Source: an uncultured Clostridia bacterium
Lineage (GTDB): Bacteria; Bacillota; Clostridia; Oscillospirales; Butyricicoccaceae
Direction of reading: 5' to 3'
DNA: 19,589 nucleotides
Assembly: GCA_910589115.1 (NCBI GenBank)
Contig: CAJUSB010000062.1
Coordinates: 1-19,589 of the forward strand
The notes under the pieces were generated by a model. It was not told the origin of the DNA and did no database searches. It saw only the letters and a program-made list of their open reading frames with translations. Each line of letters opens with the position of its first letter. Within the stretch, counting starts at the first letter, position 1. The position numbers and the translations under genes are program-made. Shown here one piece after another: positions 14,951 through 19,589 of this stretch.

Positions 14951-15567
14951 GTGAAATCGGGAGCGTGTTTTCCGAACACAGCTATGGTGAGCATGGCATG
15001 ATTGAAGTCATTGCCGAGGAGAAGCTGCAATATGCGATTGGCGTTCTGGACAGCATCGGCAAAGCGCGGCAGGCTGTGGGCTCCGCGCTTGCCCGCGCCG
15101 CTGCTTCCGGGAAGACGGCGGCAAAAAAACCGATTACAGAAGAGTACACCCTCAGCGCAAGCGAATTCCTAGCCCAAACAAAAAACATCAACTACTTTAC
15201 CCGTTTATCATCGGGTGAAATCCGCGTTTCGTTCGGCTTTCGAGGCCATGTGATACCGCTTACAAAGTTCGATACCCGCGTTGACGGCAGCGGACGGGTG
15301 GTAACACGCGTAAAGCGAACAGGCACTGCTGAAACGCTAAACCACGCTTTTGCAGCTCGCATAGGTGGTCATTATGGCATTTATGAGCGTATCGGCGCTG
15401 ACCGGTTCCCGGTCCGGCAGCTCTACGGACCATCCACACCGCAGATGATCGGCGCTGACAAGGCGGTATCAGATGCGATAGAAAATAAAGCGATTGAGAC
15501 CTTTAAGAAAAGAATTGACCACGAAATTGTACGTGCTTTTAATGGCTGGGGGTGTAATCGGAAATGA
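14947..15567 (+). CDS. minor tail protein Z-like
   Basis: A 206-residue protein (lambda gpZ is 192) beginning at an ATGA overlap; the frame is open upstream inside the FII-like gene, but no better start exists there. The features are an N-terminal acidic helix, a region with KARQAVGSALARAAASGKTAAKKPI and a beta-containing segment (EIRVSFGFRGHVIPLTKF). AAARIGGHYGIYERI-type residues and the RQLYGPSTPQMIGADKAV block then match the tail Z family's conserved RxLyGPS...m region. gpZ-type proteins act late in tail completion, before joining to heads. Confidence 0.85.
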   Translation: MSEIGSVFSEHSYGEHGMIEVIAEEKLQYAIGVLDSIGKARQAVGSALARAAASGKTAAKKPITEEYTLSASEFLAQTKNINYFTRLSSGEIRVSFGFRGHVIPLTKFDTRVDGSGRVVTRVKRTGTAETLNHAFAARIGGHYGIYERIGADRFPVRQLYGPSTPQMIGADKAVSDAIENKAIETFKKRIDHEIVRAFNGWGCNRK

Positions 15568-16151
15568 CAAAGGTAATTTTGCTGGATTGCTTGAAAGACT
15601 TCACCGAGGATACGGTCAAGGATTTGCTCTTGCCGGTAGAGTATCAAAAAGGCGATAAAGAACCGCCTGCGCCGCGTGCGGCAGCGGTTTACCGTACCCA
15701 TATCCCGGATGGCAGGGCTTCGGATAAAAGGGCGCCTTATATCCTGCATCAGATTCTCACAGGGAAGGACGTACAGCCGCCCGGCCAGCATCCTGAAGCT
15801 GCTGCGGTGGTACGTTCTATTTTTTGTGTGTACCATCAGGATAAACAGGAGGGCGGGCTTGCGCTTCTGAACCTCATGGAACAGATGCGCATTTCTCTTT
15901 TGTCTCAGGGGTGGATTGGCAAACAGTTTCAGCTGGATACGCAGTCAGGCATGGAGTGCCTGGTCTATCCAGAGGAAAAAGACCATTTTTTTGCCGGTGA
16001 AATGATTACCGTCTGGCGTATGCCGCCGGTTACCCGGATAGATGTGGCGCGGGTTGTACATGGTATGCCTCCATATGACCCGAAAGCACGCCATCTGGAA
16101 GAAACGTTCAAATTGAAAGGAAGCGATGAAAATGGCAAAGAAAACGATTGA
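15564..16151 (+). CDS. tail terminator-slot protein, hypothetical
   Basis: A 195-residue soluble protein coupled by ATGA to the Z-like gene. No family was recognised with certainty. In lambda the gene after Z is U (131 residues), the tail terminator that caps the tube; position suggests the same job. The LLNLMEQMRISLLSQGWIG segment (about residues 100-118) looks like the amphipathic helix expected for a ring-forming tail terminator. The C terminus is Lys/Glu-rich and overlaps the next gene by 26 bases. Confidence 0.65.
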   Translation: MTKVILLDCLKDFTEDTVKDLLLPVEYQKGDKEPPAPRAAAVYRTHIPDGRASDKRAPYILHQILTGKDVQPPGQHPEAAAVVRSIFCVYHQDKQEGGLALLNLMEQMRISLLSQGWIGKQFQLDTQSGMECLVYPEEKDHFFAGEMITVWRMPPVTRIDVARVVHGMPPYDPKARHLEETFKLKGSDENGKEND

Positions 16152-16455
16152 TACTAACCCTGAAACTGTAAATACAGCATTGACAGGAGAAGCCGCTCCT
16201 GTCAGCAGGCCGGAGGCCAACACATCCGGCTTTTATATTTATCTCGGGCCGAATCTGAAAGGCTTGATTCAGACGGGCACTATTTTCCGCGGAGACCGGG
16301 CGAATGCCCTGCATGCGGCTGCTGCTGCGATTGAAAAGCATCCGCTTGTAAAAACGCTGATCGTTTCAGGTGATGCTTTGCCGGACGTGTACCCGAAAGT
16401 AAAGACCCCAGGCAATGCCCTGTACGCCAACTATCAAAAGCTGGCGGGAAAGTGA
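16126..16455 (+). CDS. small hypothetical tail-region protein
   Basis: A 109-residue protein of unknown function placed just before the tail sheath. ATG 16126 has GAAAGGAAG at 16115-16123; a second in-frame ATG at 16132 is also possible. The sequence has a Thr/Pro-rich start (KTIDTNPETVNTALTGEAAPVSRPEA), then a compact domain with GFYIYLGPNLKGLIQTGTIFRG and AAAAAIEKHPLVKTLIVSGD. It has no membrane segment or cysteines. A role in sheath or tube assembly is suggested by location only. Confidence 0.75.
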   Translation: MKMAKKTIDTNPETVNTALTGEAAPVSRPEANTSGFYIYLGPNLKGLIQTGTIFRGDRANALHAAAAAIEKHPLVKTLIVSGDALPDVYPKVKTPGNALYANYQKLAGK

Positions 16456-16463
16456 GGTAAGCT

Positions 16464-17921
16464 ATGGCAACTCTTGGCGTTCGCGTACACGAACAGGCCA
16501 CATCGGTCAGTACGCCGAATGAGGCGAAGGTAAGCATCCCATTTGTTGTGGGGACTGCGCCCGTCCATTCGGCGAGTAAGCCTGCAAAATCCAATACGCC
16601 GGTACTGGCGACCAGCTGGGACGAGGCAGTCGAAAAGCTCGGCTTTTCCTACGACTGGAAGAAGTACACGCTCTGTGAATTCATGTACTCCCACTTCCAG
16701 CTGTTTGGCAGCCAGCCGGCGATTTTCTGCAATATCCTTGACCTCTCCACGATGACGGAAACCGTAGAAGCAAAGGAATTTACGGTTGTCAGCCGACAGG
16801 CCACCCTGCCGATCGACACGATTGCAGACACCCTGAAAATAACGGCCCAAGTGCTGGTTGACGGCGCGGAACAGGAGACGCTGCTGGAACAGGATACCGA
16901 TTACAGCGTTTTCTATGACCGCGATGATACGGATACTTATGTCTGTATCGTGGAGCTACTGCCGGATAGTGCGGCTTATGACGCGGTTTCTCTTCGCGTT
17001 AGCTACACTGCCGTTATGCCGGATACTGCAACGATGGCCGATGTGGTTGACGGTGTAGCACAGGTAGATGCTGCTATGACGGTGGTCGGTATTGTGCCCG
17101 ACCTGATTTGTGTGCCCGGATGGTCGCATGTCACAACAGTTGCGGCAGTTATGGCAACGAAAGCTGCTGCAATCAGCGGTTTGTTTAAGGGTAAGGCCAT
17201 TATCGACTGCGACAGCGGGAAAAACGGCGTGCGGGAATACTCCGAGCTTTCCGCTTACAAGAATAAAAACAATTTCGTAGATGAAAACCAGATTCTTTGC
17301 TGGCCGATGGTCAGGCTTGGAGACTATGTTTTCCATCTGTCCACCCAGCTTGCGGGCCTTATGGCAAAGGTGGATACGGATAACCGGGGCATTCCCTATG
17401 AATCTCCCAGTAACAAAAATCTCAAAATGGATGCCTGCTGCCTGGAGGATGGCACAGAGGTCAACCTTACCTGGCCGCAGGTGGAGATGGTTGCAGGCGA
17501 TTGGGGCGTTGTCACCGCAATCAACTTCATGGACAGCGGTTGGAAAGCAAAGGGCAACTATACCGCGTGTTTTCCCGGAAATACGGACGTAAAAGACCAG
17601 TTTATCCCGGTATCGCGTATGTTTGACTATATCGGCAATACGCTGATCCGCACCTTCTGGCCCAAGCAGGACAAGCCCCTCACGAGGACGCTTCGGGATT
17701 CCATCATTCAGACCTGTAACTTCTGGCTTGGCGGTCTGTGCAGCAGCGGTTACCTTTATGGGGCACGGTGTGAACTGCTGGCGGAGGAAAATCCGCTGAC
17801 AAGTCTTTTGGCAGGCCATATCACACTGCACGTCTATAATGCTCCGCCTGTCCCGGCGCAGCTGATCGAATTTATTCTTGAATATGACGTTTCCTATATG
17901 GAGACGGCGCTGACGGCATAA
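16464..17921 (+). CDS. tail sheath protein
   Basis: A 485-residue contractile sheath subunit. The sequence opens with MATLGVRVHEQATSVSTPNEAKVSIPFVVGTAPVH, the usual sheath N-terminus. It continues through an inserted domain (about 90-190), then the core with PDLICVPGWSHVTTVAAVMATKA, AAISGLFKGKAIIDCDSG and a C-terminal domain with FIPVSRMFDYIGNTLIRTFW. The sheath surrounds the tube and contracts to drive it through the host envelope. Its presence, followed by a P2-like tube gene, classes the phage as a contractile-tailed one. Start at ATG 16464 after GTGAGGTAAGCT. Confidence 0.95.
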   Translation: MATLGVRVHEQATSVSTPNEAKVSIPFVVGTAPVHSASKPAKSNTPVLATSWDEAVEKLGFSYDWKKYTLCEFMYSHFQLFGSQPAIFCNILDLSTMTETVEAKEFTVVSRQATLPIDTIADTLKITAQVLVDGAEQETLLEQDTDYSVFYDRDDTDTYVCIVELLPDSAAYDAVSLRVSYTAVMPDTATMADVVDGVAQVDAAMTVVGIVPDLICVPGWSHVTTVAAVMATKAAAISGLFKGKAIIDCDSGKNGVREYSELSAYKNKNNFVDENQILCWPMVRLGDYVFHLSTQLAGLMAKVDTDNRGIPYESPSNKNLKMDACCLEDGTEVNLTWPQVEMVAGDWGVVTAINFMDSGWKAKGNYTACFPGNTDVKDQFIPVSRMFDYIGNTLIRTFWPKQDKPLTRTLRDSIIQTCNFWLGGLCSSGYLYGARCELLAEENPLTSLLAGHITLHVYNAPPVPAQLIEFILEYDVSYMETALTA

Positions 17922-17934
17922 GGGGGTATGCACG

Positions 17935-18453
17935 ATGATCTATCCAAACGCACATGTAGACTATTTGATGTACGAAAACGGGGTTACGCTGATTGGTGTC
18001 GGCAAGGTCAAAATGCCGCCTATTAAGTATAAAACCATTCCTGCAACTGGAGCCGGGCTTATGGGTGACGTAACGATCCCTTTGGCAGGCATGATCGAGC
18101 CTTTAGTGGTTTCGATCGACTTTACGAGTGTTACTGATGCAATCGTAAATCTGGCGACAAACCAATGGCATGATGTTGCTGTGTATGTAGCAAATCAGTA
18201 TTTTCGTACAGAAGCACGGATTGAGGAGATGGAAAGCACCCGGTTTGAAATGTCTATCCGTCCCATTGAAATTAACCATGGAACGATTGCAACGGCGTCT
18301 TCTGCTGATGCTTCCGGTACGTTCAGCGTGTGCAGGTATGCGGTATTTAAGAACAATAACAAGGTAGTTGACATTGATCAGTTCAATCAGATCCATGTCG
18401 TCAATGGCGTGGACTGCGCTGCCGCAGTGCGTGAAGCAATCGGCATGATGTAA
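17935..18453 (+). CDS. major tail tube protein, P2 FII type
   Basis: A 172-residue tube subunit (P2 FII is 172), with AAGGGGGT at 17921-17928 before ATG 17935. The N-terminus runs IYPNAHVDYLMYENGVTLIGVGKVKMPPIKYKTIPATGAGLMGDVTIPLAGMIEPLVVSIDF; this is the tube family's signature region, including the central IPLAGMIEPLVVSIDFTS strand. The later strands RFEMSIRPIEINHG and KNNNKVVDIDQFNQIHVVNGVD form the rest of the barrel. Tube rings stack inside the sheath. The stop at 18451-18453 is followed by a long hairpin. Confidence 0.95.
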   Translation: MIYPNAHVDYLMYENGVTLIGVGKVKMPPIKYKTIPATGAGLMGDVTIPLAGMIEPLVVSIDFTSVTDAIVNLATNQWHDVAVYVANQYFRTEARIEEMESTRFEMSIRPIEINHGTIATASSADASGTFSVCRYAVFKNNNKVVDIDQFNQIHVVNGVDCAAAVREAIGMM

Positions 18454-18464
18454 TGATAACCCGT

Positions 18465-18494
18465 GCCCGGTTTGGCGTATTGGCCAAACCGGGC
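18465..18494 (+). promoter_or_regulatory. 12-bp stem-loop downstream of the tail tube gene
   Basis: GCCCGGTTTGGC at 18465-18476 and GCCAAACCGGGC at 18483-18494 are perfectly complementary with a six-base loop. No T-run follows (AGCGCTTTG), so it is not a strong intrinsic terminator. A processing or stabilising hairpin that favours high tube expression over the downstream genes, or a weak terminator, is more likely. Confidence 0.7.
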
Positions 18495-18518
18495 AGCGCT
18501 TTGAAAGGAGCTTATACT

Positions 18519-18779
18519 GTGAAAAAGCAAAAATGCCCCGATTTTAGCATCGGAGCAACACAAAAAGACTCACACGGTGAGCCAAAAATTTCCATATTTC
18601 CACCTAATCTACGCGTTAGGCGCACCTGCACATCGACTTACAAATGGGTGGATGCACTCGAAGTTGATGCCGGGATGCCTCAAAATCAATTTGAGTATAA
18701 CATGGATATAAGAAAAAAGCAAGTTTTGCGGCAACTTTTTTCATTCCTATTTGTGCCGGGTGCCGCCCCGGCATGGTGA
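18519..18779 (+). CDS. uncertain small gene in AT-rich interval
   Basis: An 86-residue frame from GTG 18519, with GAAAGGAG at 18503-18510 (eight-base gap) to the TGA at 18777-18779. The frame also extends back to the tube stop, but no binding site supports an earlier start. The product (MKKQKCPDFSIGATQKD...) is not recognised, has no domain or membrane segment, and ends in a low-complexity FLFVPGAAPAW that overlaps a hairpin. Base composition differs from both neighbours. Alternatives are a late-added accessory (moron) gene or a structured non-coding element. The ribosome binding site is the main evidence for coding. Confidence 0.4.
   Translation: MKKQKCPDFSIGATQKDSHGEPKISIFPPNLRVRRTCTSTYKWVDALEVDAGMPQNQFEYNMDIRKKQVLRQLFSFLFVPGAAPAW
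18754..18773 (+). promoter_or_regulatory. stem-loop next to the tail chaperone start
   Basis: TGCCGGG at 18754-18760 pairs with CCCGGCA at 18767-18773, with a six-base loop. It is immediately followed by TGGTGATTTTTATG, so the hairpin ends only a few bases before the weak ribosome binding sequence of the tail chaperone. It may set the translation rate of that gene or end upstream transcripts. There is no strong T-tail. Confidence 0.55.
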
Positions 18780-18784
18780 TTTTT

Positions 18785-19240
18785 ATGAATACTAATACCT
18801 CTATTGACCTGTCTGAAGACTACGGCACATCCCCGGATGCAGCGGTACAGCTGGAAAAGGAAGCCCGGCAGGAAGACGATATTGGCACTTACGTCCATGA
18901 ATTCAGCCGTCCCTTTACGTGGAATGGGCGGACTTATGAACGTATGACATTCCGCTGGGATTCACTGACCGGCGCGGACCATCTTGCAGCAGAAAACGAA
19001 CTTATGATTCTTGGAAAAACGCTGGTCATCCCGGAATATACGGGGATGTATCTGTGCAGCATGGCGGCCCGTGCCTGCGCCGAGCGTCAGGAGGATGGAA
19101 AGCGCGTATTAGATGCACAGATACTGAAAACGATCCCTGTACGTGATTTCAGGACGATTTGCAGGCAGGTGCAGGGTTTTTTGCTTCGTGCGGGGTCGGC
19201 ATCGGAAAAGACGGACTCTGGCTCCACAAAACGTTCCTGA
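18785..19240 (+). CDS. tail assembly chaperone (gpG-like, zero-frame product)
   Basis: A 151-residue protein between tube and tape measure, the fixed position of tail assembly chaperones. ATG 18785 is preceded by GGTGAT; an in-frame ATG at 18773 lies in a hairpin and is less likely. The sequence HEFSRPFTWNGRTYERMTFRWDSLTGADHLAAENEL is typical of the phage tail-assembly family (Mu gp41/P2 E-like): a beta start and then a helix. It then has helices with GMYLCSMAARACAE and a charged end. The chaperone coats the tape measure protein so that tube can build around it. The 3' end holds the slippery site at 19174-19183 that makes a longer product. Confidence 0.9.
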   Translation: MNTNTSIDLSEDYGTSPDAAVQLEKEARQEDDIGTYVHEFSRPFTWNGRTYERMTFRWDSLTGADHLAAENELMILGKTLVIPEYTGMYLCSMAARACAERQEDGKRVLDAQILKTIPVRDFRTICRQVQGFLLRAGSASEKTDSGSTKRS

Positions 19241-19368
19241 TCCTGTCAAAAGAATACCATACTGATATTTCGTATTGGGCGTCACAGCCGCTGCGGAGCC
19301 TTGACAGCTGGTTTCGCGCAATCAACGCTTTAATACCTGGGAAGGAGGATGCTGCAAATGGCGGATAG
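18785..19368 (+). CDS. tail assembly chaperone, -1 frameshift product (gpGT-like)
   Basis: A -1 shift at GGGTTTTTTG (19174-19183) joins the zero-frame chaperone to the downstream frame ending at the TAG at 19366-19368. The zero-frame codons are GGT TTT TTG, so both G GGT TTT (19174-19180) and T TTT TTG (19177-19183) fit X XXY YYZ. The fused product would be 194 residues. The extension reads FASCGVGIGKDGLWLHKTFLILSKEYHTDISYWASQ and on through LDSWFRAINAL, a plausible folded helical domain with no start and binding site of its own. In lambda (G/GT) and P2 (E/E') the extension binds the tape measure. The frameshift itself is inferred. Confidence 0.85.
19174..19183 (+). promoter_or_regulatory. 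-1 ribosomal slippery site
   Basis: GGGTTTTTTG contains two overlapping canonical heptamers in the chaperone's zero frame. After slipping, reading goes on in the overlapping frame, which is open from before 19159 to 19366. No clear downstream pseudoknot was identified by eye. Confidence 0.8.
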
Positions 19369-19589
19369 GAAAGAATATGAGGTTCTGTTCGGCCTGAATG
19401 CCCGCATGAACAGCGGATTCAGCAGCACCTTTTCCCGAGCAAAGGCGGAATTTGCCCAGCTGGGAAGTGAGATACAGAACCTTCAAAAGGTACAAGCGAA
19501 TATATCGGGTTATCAAAAGCAGCAGGCGGCAGTCGATAAGACCGCCGCCAAGCTCGACCGGCTGAAAAAAGAAGAACAGCTGATGCAGC
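19358..19589 (+). CDS. tail tape measure protein (5' part)
   Basis: The N-terminal 77 residues of a protein that runs off the window. ATG 19358 has AAGGAGGA at 19342-19349 and overlaps the chaperone extension's stop by 11 bases. The visible sequence begins MADRKEYEVLFGLNARMNSGFSSTFSRAKAEF, followed by a long coiled coil (LGSEIQNLQKVQANISGYQKQQAAVDKTAAKLDRLKKEEQ). That start, then uninterrupted helix, is typical of tape measure proteins, which set tail length and are ejected during infection. The position straight after the frameshifting chaperone confirms the call. Total length and membrane or lysin domains cannot be judged here. Confidence 0.9.
   Translation, partial: MADRKEYEVLFGLNARMNSGFSSTFSRAKAEFAQLGSEIQNLQKVQANISGYQKQQAAVDKTAAKLDRLKKEEQLMQ

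Noticed and set aside
1..19589. CRISPR array, tRNA genes or insertion sequences
   Set aside because: No regular direct repeats, no cloverleaf-like segment with conserved tRNA bases and no transposase frame were seen on either strand.

Overview
The window is part of a tailed-phage genome, most likely a prophage of a gut-type Clostridia (Bacillota) host. That host guess rests on strong AGGAGG-type ribosome binding sites, moderate-to-high GC in the structural genes and the style of the proteins; it is an inference, not a database match. Every supported gene is on the + strand, and most gene borders are ATGA or GTGA stop/start overlaps or gaps of a few bases. No integrase, lysis gene, tRNA, CRISPR array or insertion sequence is visible.

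Region 1 (1-2497) is the end of the early/middle genes: the 3' part of a D12-class adenine methyltransferase, a short membrane protein, two unrecognised acidic or helical proteins, a small zinc-ribbon protein and a coiled-coil/HTH protein of the DUF1492/ArpU/RinA type, the usual late-gene activator position. Region 2 (2498-2697) is a 200-base leader with a candidate promoter, a terminator-like hairpin and a possible 28-residue basic leader peptide.

Region 3 (2698-6713) is the most unusual part. It is a tightly coupled five-gene operon: a multi-pass membrane protein, then a PP-loop (PAPS reductase-like) protein, a ParB/Srx-fold protein, a second PP-loop protein of the IbrA/DUF3440 type and a second ParB-like protein of the IbrB type. 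The arrangement is two successive PP-loop + ParB pairs plus a membrane partner. Its biochemical role is not known from the sequence. A sulfur- or adenylation-based modification or regulatory system carried by the phage is a reasonable hypothesis.

Region 4 (6714-14950) is a lambda-style packaging and head module: a non-coding stretch that may hold cos, terminase small subunit (Nu1 type), terminase large subunit (GpA type), a gpW/DUF6148 joining protein, portal, ClpP-fold prohead protease with a nested scaffold start, decoration protein (gpD type), major capsid protein (gpE type), an FI-slot protein with a SAP/HeH-like domain and an FII-like connector. Region 5 (14947-19589) is the tail: a gpZ-like protein, a tail-terminator-slot protein, a small conserved-looking protein, tail sheath, tail tube, an AT-rich hairpin-rich interval with a possible small gene, a tail assembly chaperone with a -1 frameshift extension, and the start of the tape measure protein. 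Sheath plus tube make this a contractile-tailed (myovirus-type) phage with a lambda-type head.
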